Assembly: GCA_965220835.1 (NCBI GenBank)
Contig: OZ244842.1
Span: 3,224,001-3,288,000, forward strand
Length of the DNA: 64,000 bases
Source: Azophilus sp965220835
GTDB taxonomy: Bacteria; Pseudomonadota; Gammaproteobacteria; Pseudomonadales; Azotimanducaceae
Direction: 5' to 3'
Both the position numbers and the translations under genes were made by a program. Shown in pieces: positions 9,527 to 18,186 of the stretch. Numbering within the stretch: the stretch's first letter is position 1; each line of letters opens with the position of its first letter. The notes under the pieces were generated by a model, which had not been told where the DNA came from, did no database searches, and was given only the letters and a program-made list of their open reading frames with translations.

Positions 9527-9711
9527 GTGTGTCCTAACGGTTGGCATGCTCAGGCTTCGGTTAGGGCCGCCTGAGGGCGGGACACCCTCGATTGGGCTGT
9601 CGGAGTGCGACTTCCATCCGAGACTAGAGGAGTGCTTCACGTAAGGGCTCTTCAAAGAAAAATCGAAACTTGTGGGCGCAAGGTGAAAGATCGGCGCAAT
9701 ACAGGACCGGA

Positions 9712-11361
9712 TCAGCCACGGGATCTGCCTGCGCAGACGCTAACGAATTCCTCGGCGTTTTCCGGCAGCGCATCGCCGCGCCAAGCGACATGCTGGTCCG
9801 TTCGCGCCAACACGTAAGCAGTGGTGTACACGTCCGGCGGGCTGTCCACGCTCAAGACTTTGAGCGGCAAGCCGGCCTCTTCAAAGGCTTGGGCAAAGGG
9901 CTCTTCCGCCCGGGAACCGTTGAAACAGAGCAACGTGTACACGGGGCCGAGCTCATCGTAGATGGACTTTCCAGACGACACCCAAAAGTGTGGCAGCCTG
10001 CATCCAGGCACGGTGCTGGCGGTGGCGCGGCCCATTTCGTATTTGGGCGGCGCTTCGCCGTCATAGTGAATGATGGGCGAGTTGTCGTAGTAGTAGCCAA
10101 AGTTCAGGCCTTGGCACGCGAACTGCGGCAGGTTCATCTCGTACATCCTGCGTCCCATTCTCTTGCGCAGCAAACGGCCGAGCAGGCTCTTGCTCTCCAC
10201 CAGCTTGGGAATCTTGCGCCCTTGAACGGCCTCCAGGTACTCTAACGCCTTGTTCATGGCGAACTTGCTCACCTGTTCGGTAATGGGGTGGCGCTCGCTC
10301 TCATGGGCTTCGAGCAGACGCTCGTCCGCATGGCCATTCAACACCGTGGCCATCATCCAACTCAGATTATTGGCGTCCGCAATGCCCGCATTCATGCCAT
10401 AACCGGCGAAGGGCACCCAAATGTGCGCCGCGTCACCGCACACGAAGACGTTGCCCTGCCGAAACCGCGCGGCGACCATGCGCCGTGCAGTCCAGTCCTG
10501 ATGGTGCACTTCCTCCCAGGAGAAATCCTGTCCGACACCGAGCACGTCGCGAATGGACCGATCTCGGGCAACGCTATCGAAGCCGTCTTGCATGCGCACG
10601 TTTCGATGGATCAGCCAGAGCTCCTCTCCATCAATGGCGACGATCACGCCGCTCACCCGAGGGTTGAGCACCCAAGTCATCCAACCCGGCCGGCTGCCGA
10701 GCAGCTCCCGAATCTCAGGGCAACGCACCAAGGTGGAGCGCATCTTGGAAATCTCGACGTCACCCTCCAGCTTGACGCCCATTTGCTTGCGCACCGCACT
10801 CGACGCCCCGTCGCAGCCGATGAGGTAGCGGCCTTCGATCATGAGTTCTTCGCCGCTGTTCGATCGACAAGCCACCTTGACCCGACCTCCGTCATCCTGG
10901 TAGGTGAGAAAGGTCGATTCGGTCAATAGCGTGATGCGGTCATAGGTTTTGGCGTGATCGAGCAGTATCGGGTTCAAGTACAGCTGGCTGGCCCGAACCA
11001 CCGGCTCCGGGGTCTCCCAGTGACTGTCTGGATAGCCGGGTGCGCCCCGCCCGTGCGCGCTGACCCGCTCATTGCGGCTCGGCTGCACGATGCGGGTGAT
11101 CTCCATCCCGCAAGCATCCGTTTTGTAAACCACATCCGTTGGGTAGCCATCGGTTAGCCCGCAAGCCCGCACCTGGTCCGCGACCCCGAATTGCCGGAAG
11201 ATCTCCATGGTGCGCGCAGCGATCGTGTTGCACTTGGCATCTGCAGGCTCATCCTGCGACCGGCGCTCCACCACCACCACGTCAATGCCTCGCTTGGCGA
11301 GGTCCATGGCGGCGGATAGCCCAACCGGGCCGGCACCAACGATGACGACTTGGGTTTTCAT
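9712..11361 (-). CDS. FAD-dependent aromatic hydroxylase (class A monooxygenase)
   Basis: This 549-residue protein fits the PheA/TfdB/MhpA group of flavoprotein monooxygenases. It opens with the dinucleotide fold 'VVIVGAGPVGLSAA', has the central 'LIGCDGASSAVR' motif, and ends the FAD domain with 'VFVCGDAAHIWVPFAG' and 'GMNAGIADANNLSWMM'. The C-terminal 120 residues resemble the thioredoxin-like extension of phenol hydroxylases. These enzymes use NAD(P)H and oxygen to hydroxylate phenols or related rings in the cytoplasm. The start at 11361 gives the usual N-terminus; the frame runs upstream to 11469 with unrelated basic residues. The gene is divergent from the P450 gene at 11620 and the pair may share a control region. 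Substrate unknown. Confidence 0.92.
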   Translation of the reverse strand: MKTQVVIVGAGPVGLSAAMDLAKRGIDVVVVERRSQDEPADAKCNTIAARTMEIFRQFGVADQVRACGLTDGYPTDVVYKTDACGMEITRIVQPSRNERVSAHGRGAPGYPDSHWETPEPVVRASQLYLNPILLDHAKTYDRITLLTESTFLTYQDDGGRVKVACRSNSGEELMIEGRYLIGCDGASSAVRKQMGVKLEGDVEISKMRSTLVRCPEIRELLGSRPGWMTWVLNPRVSGVIVAIDGEELWLIHRNVRMQDGFDSVARDRSIRDVLGVGQDFSWEEVHHQDWTARRMVAARFRQGNVFVCGDAAHIWVPFAGYGMNAGIADANNLSWMMATVLNGHADERLLEAHESERHPITEQVSKFAMNKALEYLEAVQGRKIPKLVESKSLLGRLLRKRMGRRMYEMNLPQFACQGLNFGYYYDNSPIIHYDGEAPPKYEMGRATASTVPGCRLPHFWVSSGKSIYDELGPVYTLLCFNGSRAEEPFAQAFEEAGLPLKVLSVDSPPDVYTTAYVLARTDQHVAWRGDALPENAEEFVSVCAGRSRG

Positions 11362-11619
11362 CGACCTACTTCTAAGCGAGCTCCTTTTCCGCCTTGGCCT
11401 CTTGGACGCAGTCGAGAAGCTAGCGCAGCAAATGGAATAAAGAAAGCTGGTGTTTTGTATAGCTGACACAGGATTTTCGGATGAATGTGGTGCCTCGCCG
11501 ATGCGCGGGTGAAGCTACCCATGGGTACGCGCAGCGCAATGCGCGGCAGATCAAAGCGAAGCTCGCGTGTAGCCGCGTTGTTGGGTAAATTGTCGAGTTC
11601 ATCATCCTGGTCTAGGCAA

Positions 11620-12783
11620 ATGGACGTCTCCGACCCCGCGCTCTACGAAGCGCACAGCTTTCACCCGCTCTTTCGGGAATTGCGGGCGTCAGACCCCGTT
11701 CACTACTGTGAGGCAAGTGAGTACGGGCCCTACTGGGCCATCACCCGCTACCGGGACATACTGGCTGTGGACATGAACCCGCGCGTCTTCTCCTCCGCGG
11801 CGGGTGGCATCTCGATATTTGACATGCCCGTCCATCAGGATCGCAGCTTCATCAATCTGGACCCGCCGGAGCACCGGGCCCATCGCTCGACCGTAACCCC
11901 CGTCTTCAGCACCGAAAACCTTGCCCAAATGCAGCTTGAAGTGCAGGAGCGAGTTGGGCAGATTCTGGATCAGGTGCCGCTCAACGAGCCCTTTGATTGG
12001 GTGACGAAAGTGGCCAACGAGCTGCCCTTGCAGATGCTATCCACCCTGTTCGGCATCCCCGAGGAAGACCGTTACCACATGCTGTATTGGACCAACGTGC
12101 AGGTTGCGCTCATCGGCGGCCAAGACCCCGGGCGGGACGAGCGCGACAAGCACCCCTCATTCACAACCTATTTCCTCGACCTGCTGCGCCGCCGGGCCTC
12201 CGAGAAGACGCCCAAGCCCGATCTGGTATCGCATCTGGCCCACAGTGAGCAGGACGTTTCAGACGAGATGGTTCTAAACCACTTGCGCCTGCTCATGGTC
12301 GGCGCGAACGACACCACGCGGACCAGCATCGCCGGTGGATTGGAAGCCGTGATCGAGCAAGGCGCGTACGCAGATTTGCGCGCGAACCGGGCTTTGGTGC
12401 CCACCGCCGTCAACGAGCTGATTCGCTTTGTCACCCCGGTGGTGCACCAACGCCGAACCGCAACCCGAGACTTCGAACTGGGCGGCAAGGCCATTCGCAA
12501 AGGCGACAAGGTGGTGATGTTCTATGTCTCCGGCAATCGGGATGAGGCCGCGTTCGCCAACCCTGATCGTCTTGTCTTGGACCGCACCGAACCGCGCATC
12601 CTGTCGTTTGGCTCTGGCATTCACCATTGCATTGGCTTCCGCATTGCGAAGATGCAGCTACAGTACATGTGGGAAGGCATGCTGGATCGATTCAGCGGCT
12701 TTGAGCTGGTTGATCGGCCGGTGCGCACCCGCTCCAACTTCGTCCAAGGGATTCAGTCAATGCCGGTCATCGCCCGGGCTTAA
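11620..12783 (+). CDS. Cytochrome P450
   Basis: This soluble bacterial P450 of 387 residues has all core elements: 'FINLDPPEHRAHRS' (C-helix), the oxygen-binding I-helix 'GANDTTR', the ExxR motif 'NELIR', and the haem-ligand loop 'FGSGIHHCIGFRIA' with its cysteine. Overall phrasing resembles CYP families that hydroxylate terpenoid or steroid side chains, but the substrate cannot be named. Start at 11620 removes a long unrelated N-terminal extension (frame open to 11485); no strong ribosome binding site is visible. No ferredoxin or ferredoxin reductase gene is adjacent. It is followed 160 bp later by an SDR gene on the same strand, a plausible partner for oxidising the alcohol product. Confidence 0.93.
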   Translation: MDVSDPALYEAHSFHPLFRELRASDPVHYCEASEYGPYWAITRYRDILAVDMNPRVFSSAAGGISIFDMPVHQDRSFINLDPPEHRAHRSTVTPVFSTENLAQMQLEVQERVGQILDQVPLNEPFDWVTKVANELPLQMLSTLFGIPEEDRYHMLYWTNVQVALIGGQDPGRDERDKHPSFTTYFLDLLRRRASEKTPKPDLVSHLAHSEQDVSDEMVLNHLRLLMVGANDTTRTSIAGGLEAVIEQGAYADLRANRALVPTAVNELIRFVTPVVHQRRTATRDFELGGKAIRKGDKVVMFYVSGNRDEAAFANPDRLVLDRTEPRILSFGSGIHHCIGFRIAKMQLQYMWEGMLDRFSGFELVDRPVRTRSNFVQGIQSMPVIARA

Positions 12784-12940
12784 GGCAGAACATGTCTCTT
12801 GAGTGGCTTCAGCCGATGCTTGCCGAGTGCACGCCCTTGGCGCCCATGGATGATCCTCGAGCCCTGGACGCCCTCTCTCCGAGGAGATCGCAATATTGTT
12901 GGCTAATGCGTGTGGAGATGCATGAAGGAGGTTTTTCCAA

Positions 12941-13741
12941 ATGAGAATCGTGGTCACTGGCGGTGCTTCCGGGGTTGGCGCCGCGCTCGTTGAACGGCTT
13001 GCCGAGCATGAAGCCTGGATTCTGGATGTAAAGTCGCCTGATAGGCTTGCCGATCCTCACCACTTCATTCCCTTGGATCTATCGGATGCGCAGGCTATCG
13101 ACAAGGTGGTTGCTGACTTGCCCGACGTGGTCGATGGCTTGGCCAATGTGGCAGGCATTGCCCAAGCGCCACAGCCTCAAACTGTGGTCGCCGTGAACTT
13201 TCTGGGCTTGAGGCATTTGACCGAAAGCTTGGCGCCGCGCCTCGTCTCGGGCGGTTCAGTGGTCAGCGTCTCCTCCATTGCCGGACGAGACTGGCAAGCG
13301 AGATACCAGTGGCTGGTGCCGCTTTTGGAAACCCAATCTTTCGCTGAAGGCATGAACTGGTGTCAAGAGCATCCAGAGGGCCTGAGTCGCGACCCCTACA
13401 CCTTCTCAAAACGACTGGTCACGGCCTACACGCTGAGGGCGGCCCAAGAGGGGGCGGCGAAAGACTACCGAATCAACTGCATCAGTCCGGGGCCCATCGA
13501 TACGCCTCTGTACCCGGAGTTTGAGGCCATCATGGGCAAGGCCCAGAGCGACTGGGGGAAGGCTCAAGTCGGCACCGCCAGTGCCAATGACGTCGCCGAG
13601 GTGCTGGACCTTATGCTGACTGGCGAATGCGGCTGGCTGAACGGCGTGGACATACCAGTAGACGGTGGCTATGCGGCCGGCCTGCAAGCTGGATGGATCG
13701 ACTTTGCAAACTCACCCGTCATGAAGGCGCGGCGCGGTTAG
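12941..13741 (+). CDS. Short-chain dehydrogenase/reductase (3-alpha-HSD-like)
   Basis: A 266-residue classical SDR. The nucleotide-binding motif is 'TGGASGVG' at the extreme N-terminus, with 'NVAGIA', the catalytic serine in 'SVSSIAG' and the YxxxK motif 'YTFSK'. The insertion between the catalytic serine and tyrosine, and the overall length, resemble 3-alpha-hydroxysteroid dehydrogenase/coniferyl-alcohol dehydrogenase proteins. An AAGGAGG ribosome binding site precedes the ATG. It follows the P450 gene and is a paralogue of the SDR at 33174, which shares the same inserted segment ('SIAG..W..R...L' and 'Y.FSK'). Expected reaction: NAD(P)-dependent oxidation of a ring or side-chain alcohol. 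Confidence 0.92.
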   Translation: MRIVVTGGASGVGAALVERLAEHEAWILDVKSPDRLADPHHFIPLDLSDAQAIDKVVADLPDVVDGLANVAGIAQAPQPQTVVAVNFLGLRHLTESLAPRLVSGGSVVSVSSIAGRDWQARYQWLVPLLETQSFAEGMNWCQEHPEGLSRDPYTFSKRLVTAYTLRAAQEGAAKDYRINCISPGPIDTPLYPEFEAIMGKAQSDWGKAQVGTASANDVAEVLDLMLTGECGWLNGVDIPVDGGYAAGLQAGWIDFANSPVMKARRG

Positions 13742-13877
13742 CCTTTTTTCGGCTTGCATCACACGATTGCAAGATATCAGCGTCCATGCTCACACTATTG
13801 GAAAAATGGAGCGCGACTTCTCCGACCCGCACAGATAAGGCCTTGGCAAGCGCACGACGGGTATTCGCGGGCATAAC

Positions 13878-13972
13878 ACCACAGGTTAGAGATGTGAACT
13901 GCGCTTCGGTCCCAACATCTTCGCCATCGGCAGGGGACGTGACACCACAGAATAGGGAATTGAACTGCCGCT
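13878..13972. repeat. Two imperfect copies of a ~26-bp repeat in an intergenic gap
   Basis: The phrases 'acaccacaggttagag' near 13878 and 'acaccacagaataggg' near 13941 are followed in both cases by a t-g-aactgc segment. They lie about 63 bp apart in the gap between two convergent genes. Function unknown; possibly remnants of a duplicated control or recombination site. Confidence 0.4.
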
Positions 13973-13988
13973 AAGTCGATTGCCCAGT

Positions 13989-15239
13989 CTAACCAGCGCG
14001 CCGATGCTGCAAGGCGGCTGCGTCAGGCTGATCCAGATACCGCTGCGGAATGTCGAAGCCGAATAGTCTGGCGGCATTCAGGCCGAGAATCTTGGCCCGC
14101 TCCGCATCGCTTAAGTGCCCCATCTGCCGCTCGATCGCCTGTGGCGAATAGGGCCACGAGCCTTCGTGATGGGGGAAATCACTTGCCCAAAGGAAGTTGT
14201 CAACCAGGCCGAATTCGCTGGCCAGAGCCAGACCGGCCGCATCCTCCTGAAAGCTGGCGAATCCCTGGCGCCTAAAGTACTCGCTGGGCATCAGGTCAAG
14301 TTTGGGGCGGACCCACATGTGGTGTTTGGCATAAGCCTCATCCATCGCCCCCAACATCCAAGGCACCCAGCCAATGCCCGCCTCGATGGAGCCGAAGCGG
14401 AGTTTTGGATGCCGCTCAGCCACGCCCGAGGCGCAAATGTTGACGATGGGCTCCATCGTTGGGGCCAGTGAGTGCACGGCATAGTTGATCACCGCGCCGC
14501 CTTGGCTACGGGCAGTGCGTGGGTCACGCCCTGTGGAGACGTGAAAGGTGATGGGCAGCTCAACGTCTTCAATGCAATCCCAGAGTGGGGTGAATTCGCG
14601 CAGGTTGTAGTTCAGGTCGTCCACGTCAGGCGCACCGAACACCGGTTTGCACGGCAAGCAAATGCCCTTGAAGCCCAGCGCCGCACATCGCTGGATTTCC
14701 GCAATGGCGGCGTCCATGTCGGCTGGAGCCACGCACGCCATGGGCGCAAGACGGTCGTTGTGGGGGCCGTAGCTCTCCCAGGCCCACTCGTTCCAGGCGC
14801 GGCACATCATCTGGGAGAATGCGGCATCCCGGGTGGCCCACATGGCCAGCCCCACGTTGGGGAACAGCACCTCCGCATCCACGCCATCCAAGGCCAACTC
14901 CGCCGCACGTTCGTCCGGGTTGCGCCCCGAATCGTGGCGTAGCCGTTCGTGCCCTTGAAGCGGCTGCACCCAATTCAACTTGGCCGGGCGAAACCCCTCA
15001 GTTTTCTGGTATTGCGTTCTCTTGTCCCGGCTCACGACGACCGTTGGCAGGCGATCATGGAGCGCCTCCGGCAGACGTTCCTTGAAGATCTTCCTGGGTT
15101 CCTGCACATGCCCGTCCGCGGACACCATGAAGTACTTGTTGGGCGCATCAGGGTGCGGCGACCGTGGCCAGCCCTCCGACCCCGGTGATTGAATGCGCCA
15201 GGCATTGTGCTCGTCGGGCGCTGGTATCGAATTGGTCAT
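13989..15239 (-). CDS. Amidohydrolase family 2 (decarboxylase-like) protein
   Basis: This 416-residue protein fits the amidohydrolase-2 group that includes ACMS decarboxylase and gamma-resorcylate decarboxylase. Visible elements are 'MVSADGHVQEP' (first metal segment, here DGH rather than HxH), 'ITFHVSTG' (metal histidine), 'RFGSIEAGIGWVPWML', and the C-terminal 'WASDFPHHEGSWP' with the metal aspartate. Such enzymes cleave C-C or C-N bonds of ring-fission or aromatic acid intermediates in the cytoplasm. The ATG at 15239 is preceded by GGGAG. It is divergent from the flavoprotein gene at 15457. The replaced first histidine is common in this subgroup and is not evidence of loss of function. Confidence 0.88.
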   Translation of the reverse strand: MTNSIPAPDEHNAWRIQSPGSEGWPRSPHPDAPNKYFMVSADGHVQEPRKIFKERLPEALHDRLPTVVVSRDKRTQYQKTEGFRPAKLNWVQPLQGHERLRHDSGRNPDERAAELALDGVDAEVLFPNVGLAMWATRDAAFSQMMCRAWNEWAWESYGPHNDRLAPMACVAPADMDAAIAEIQRCAALGFKGICLPCKPVFGAPDVDDLNYNLREFTPLWDCIEDVELPITFHVSTGRDPRTARSQGGAVINYAVHSLAPTMEPIVNICASGVAERHPKLRFGSIEAGIGWVPWMLGAMDEAYAKHHMWVRPKLDLMPSEYFRRQGFASFQEDAAGLALASEFGLVDNFLWASDFPHHEGSWPYSPQAIERQMGHLSDAERAKILGLNAARLFGFDIPQRYLDQPDAAALQHRRAG

Positions 15240-15456
15240 GCCATTCTCCCGTTTTGCCTAAGCGTGGTGTTCGGATTGCTTGGGATGCTATCGCGGGAGG
15301 GGCGGGAAATCCATGACCCAGGACTTATGCGCCTAGATCACATAGCCATCGCCAGATGCCCGAGCGGTCAGGTCGCCTCTATCCCTGGGCGGGGGAATCC
15401 GATATTTTTCGCATGCAGCGCAAGAACTGGAAACTGGGGGAAAAAGGGGTATTGAT

Positions 15457-16863
15457 ATGGGAGGCAATCGGTCGAGACAGCACGCTAGAGACTATGACGT
15501 GATCGTGATCGGTTCTGGAGCGGCAGGTCTCTCGGCGGCTGTAGCCGCTACGGATGCCGGGGCCAGCGTACTTGTCGTTGAGGCGGAAACCGTTGTTGGC
15601 GGTTCGTCCCGCCTGAGCGGGGGCCACTTCTACGCAGCGGGAACCTCGGTGCAGGCGGAAGCGGGGGTTGTTGGCGACACCGCGGATGCCATGTTCGAAC
15701 ATTACATGACCCTGAATCAGTGGATGGTGGATCCTGCAGTCGTTCGGAGGTACTGCGATCTTTCGGCGCCCACCTTCGAATGGCTCCGGGAACTAGGCGT
15801 CACCTTCCCTAAGGAGGGCGTCTATCCCTCAGGTGTGGGTTCGACGCCTCGTGGTCATCAGCCGGATGGCGCTGGCCAAGAGGTCGTGAACGTGCTGGAC
15901 GGCCATCGCAGCCACAAGGGTGCCGATATGGTTCTCGACTCCCGCGTCACCGAGCTGCTGACGGATGAAGACGGGCGCGTCAGGGGCATTCGCGTCGGTG
16001 ACGACGAGGCGACTGCCGGCGCCGTTATCCTGGCGACCGGTGGCTTTGGCGCCAACCCGGAGATGATCGAGAAATACTACCCTGAGGCAGCGGCCACTGG
16101 AGACTGGCGCTGGTACATCGGCGCGGACGGGGCGCGGGGCGATGGCATTACCCTTGGCGAGGCCGCCGGCGCCGCTGTAGACGGCTACGACAGGGGATTG
16201 CTGCTGGTGACGCCGGGCTTCAGCCGGGACCTCGAAGTTCTGTTGCCGGGCTGGCTGATCCTGGTCAACAAGTCAGGGCGCCGGTTTGCCAACGAGTCCG
16301 CGCCCTATACCGTCCTTGGCGGGCTGATCGGGAAGGAAGGCGGCAACGCATGGGCCGTGTTCGACGAAGATGCCCGGCGCAATGCCAATCCCACGCCCAC
16401 CTCGCAGGCCTACTGGGTGAACGATGTGCTGGAGAGGAAAGCGGACGAAGGACGCATCAAGCGTGCGAATACCCTGACCGACTTGGCGGCGATGATGGAA
16501 GTGGATGCAACCGGTCTGGCGGGCACGGTGGAACGCTACAACGCTGACGCACAGCAGGGCAGCGATACCGCGTTTTTCAAGCCTGGCGGCATGAGGCCCA
16601 TCGAGCATCCGCCCTTCTACGGCGTCGAAGTTAGGCCGGCCATTCTCTGTTGGACAGGAACCGGCGTGCGCATCAACGCGGATACCTGCGTGATGGGCCG
16701 GAATGAAAGGCCGATTCCGGGCTTGTTTGCCGCTGGCGAAACCGTCGGAAATCTGCATGGCGATCGGTACATCGGCGGAGGCGGTTCGTATGGTCCCTGC
16801 ATCGTGTTCGGCAAGCTGGCCGGGGAGAATGCGGCAAAGTATGCGAAGGCGTTGAACGAGTAG
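15457..16863 (+). CDS. FAD-dependent dehydrogenase, fumarate reductase/ketosteroid dehydrogenase-like
   Basis: A 468-residue single-domain flavoprotein of the FAD_binding_2 family. It opens with 'DVIVIGSGAAGLSAA', contains 'VILATGGFGANPEMI', and closes with 'PIPGLFAAGETVGNLHG' and 'YIGGGGSYGPCIVFGK', the typical FAD-binding end. The family includes 3-ketosteroid delta-1-dehydrogenases, flavocytochrome c fumarate reductases and urocanate reductase-like enzymes; the absence of haem motifs and of a signal peptide favours a cytoplasmic dehydrogenase. Given the P450, SDRs and Rieske oxygenase nearby, a role in desaturating a CoA- or ring-bound substrate is plausible but unproven. GGGGG lies upstream of the ATG. 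Confidence 0.9.
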   Translation: MGGNRSRQHARDYDVIVIGSGAAGLSAAVAATDAGASVLVVEAETVVGGSSRLSGGHFYAAGTSVQAEAGVVGDTADAMFEHYMTLNQWMVDPAVVRRYCDLSAPTFEWLRELGVTFPKEGVYPSGVGSTPRGHQPDGAGQEVVNVLDGHRSHKGADMVLDSRVTELLTDEDGRVRGIRVGDDEATAGAVILATGGFGANPEMIEKYYPEAAATGDWRWYIGADGARGDGITLGEAAGAAVDGYDRGLLLVTPGFSRDLEVLLPGWLILVNKSGRRFANESAPYTVLGGLIGKEGGNAWAVFDEDARRNANPTPTSQAYWVNDVLERKADEGRIKRANTLTDLAAMMEVDATGLAGTVERYNADAQQGSDTAFFKPGGMRPIEHPPFYGVEVRPAILCWTGTGVRINADTCVMGRNERPIPGLFAAGETVGNLHGDRYIGGGGSYGPCIVFGKLAGENAAKYAKALNE

Positions 16864-16889
16864 CAGGATTCGCCAGCCAATCCACCTCG

Positions 16890-17174
16890 CTGCGGAATGC
16901 GCTCGCGCCGGCTGCGCACGCGCTGGGGAGCATTCAAGACTACATCGCCAGAGACAACCGCCGCGCTGCGCGCGAAGTCGCATGGAGGATGCATCAAGCT
17001 GTCTGCCAGCTTGATGAACACCCAATAGTGAGTAGGAAAGGTCGTGTGGAAGGAACCTTAGAACTGGTTGTTCCGGGCTTACCCTACATCGTGCAATACC
17101 GAATAAAGGACGGTGACATCCAGATTCTCAGCGTTTTCCATGCTGCCCGAAAGTGGCCCGAGCACTTCGAATAG
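16890..17174 (+). pseudogene. ParE/RelE-type toxin, apparently without a normal start
   Basis: The frame reads through 'LGSIQDYIARDNRRAARE', 'RKGRVEGTLELVVPGLPY', then 'IVQYRIKDGDIQILSVFH' and 'AARKWPE', an excellent match to ParE toxins (ribbon-helix-helix antitoxin partners; gyrase or ribosome poisoning). No ATG, GTG or TTG occurs in frame at the expected N-terminus; the first ATG (16989) would remove the N-terminal helices. The sequence corresponding to the first strand (usual 'i.wt..A..dL') is poorly preserved, and no antitoxin gene precedes it, since the flavoprotein gene ends at 16863. It therefore looks like an orphan toxin remnant. Confidence 0.7.
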
Positions 17175-17317
17175 CGCAATCAACTCAGCCGCAGACACTC
17201 CGGCATCCACGCGTCGACAACGCGATCCGTGGACTTCTTTGTAAGCCATCAGCTGAACGTCAGTTCCGTTGAGCAGGCGTTCTAGGGGATTGGGATTCCA
17301 TTCCAAAATAGGCAAAG

Positions 17318-17471
17318 TCAGGCCTCACACACCACCATGATCGTCTTGCCCAAACCATCTCGCCGTGCGGCCAGCTCGATGGCGTTGCGGAATGTCCGTT
17401 TCGACGAGCTCGTAGTTGTCCACAGGCCCTAGCTCTCGGCCGATGACTGCTCTCATTTTCTTATCGGACAT
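17318..17471 (-). pseudogene. Internally deleted zinc-type quinone oxidoreductase remnant
   Basis: From ATG 17471 the frame reads 'MSDKKMRAVIGRELGPVDNY' then 'ELVETDIP', the opening of NADPH:quinone oxidoreductase/zinc-type dehydrogenases (MDR superfamily). Within about 20 codons a second frame gives 'RNAIELAARRDGLGKTIMVV' and a stop at 17318, which resembles the C-terminus of the same family ('a.el...r...GKvvl'). About 270 residues that should lie between are missing. The gene has therefore lost its catalytic and cofactor domains. Confidence 0.65.
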
Positions 17472-17530
17472 GGTCCCAAAACCCCCCAGTTGCTTGGATT
17501 CGCGACTTTCTGTAAGCAACGCTTGGCAGG

Positions 17531-17690
17531 TTACGACAACAAGCCATAGACCTCTTCGTTGAAAGACTCATCGACGTTGTGCAGTTCTCTAGCCAAGTTT
17601 AGATGCATGTTCATGCGCGATACATCCACGAACTGCTCCTCCACCTCATAGCTGCGTGAATCAACCAACCAAGCCAAGATATTGAACAGG
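17531..17690 (-). pseudogene. C-terminal remnant of an unidentified protein
   Basis: One minus-strand frame gives 'RLFNILAWLVDSRSYEVEEQ', 'FVDVSRMNMHLNLARELHN' and 'VDESFNEEVYGLLS' followed by TAA at 17531-17533. The composition is protein-like, but there is no start and the frame abuts the truncated CoA-transferase fragment. The parent family is not recognised. Confidence 0.4.
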
Positions 17691-17700
17691 CGCTAAAAAT

Positions 17701-17938
17701 ATGCTCCCCATGCATGGGAGGCCGCTGGTAGAGCCGGGTGGGCGCGTGCATGAACTTGATCGGGCTGGCCGTGAAAGTGCCGCCGGGTTCGGCGGCGGGA
17801 TCGTCGTATGTCTCGATCATGCGCCGCGCTTCGACGTGCGGATCAGCCAGGACCTCCGCCAAGGTGTTGGCGGGCCCCACGGGAACCTTGCCGCCGAGCA
17901 GGTGGACGATTTCCCGCTTGCTCAGGTTGGACGACCAC
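17701..17938 (-). pseudogene. Truncated copy of family III CoA-transferase (3' part)
   Basis: About 80 codons ('GPANTLAEVLADPHVEARRM' through 'PTRLYQRPP.HGEH') are nearly the same as the C-terminal region of the intact gene at 20374-21564, at both DNA and protein level. Similarity stops abruptly near 17938 on one side and near 17701 on the other. The fragment lacks the N-terminal domain and the catalytic aspartate. It is in the same orientation as the intact copy 2.7 kb away, which suggests a partial duplication or remnant of a paralogue. Confidence 0.85.
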
Positions 17939-18186
17939 GCCTCTCCGGGCGTTGTTTCCTTCTATGCCCAGCGGTCCTCGAACGGATCGATAGGGTGGAA
18001 CGATGACGTTCGAAAACGGCGTCATCATCGACGTGGGAAGTGGAGAGAAGTTGCTCGACGAACGAAGCTGGCCAATTGGAACGGGAACTTGCAACATGCT
18101 TGATTCCTTGGCCCCGCTTTCCGGCGGAATTCATTTGGCAACCCAAGTTGTTCGGTTAAGCCGATTTGGACTTCAAGGCGAAACGG

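Noticed and set aside
13741..13770. Possible terminator (T-run after the SDR at 12941)
   Set aside because: The six Ts are preceded only by a 5-bp stem with a 12-base loop, too weak to call.
15351..15400. Segment resembling the 5' part of a serine tRNA (agatgcccgagcggtca)
   Set aside because: No matching acceptor stem, anticodon arm or T-arm (GGTTCRA) follows; it is inside the gap between two divergent genes and cannot fold as a tRNA.
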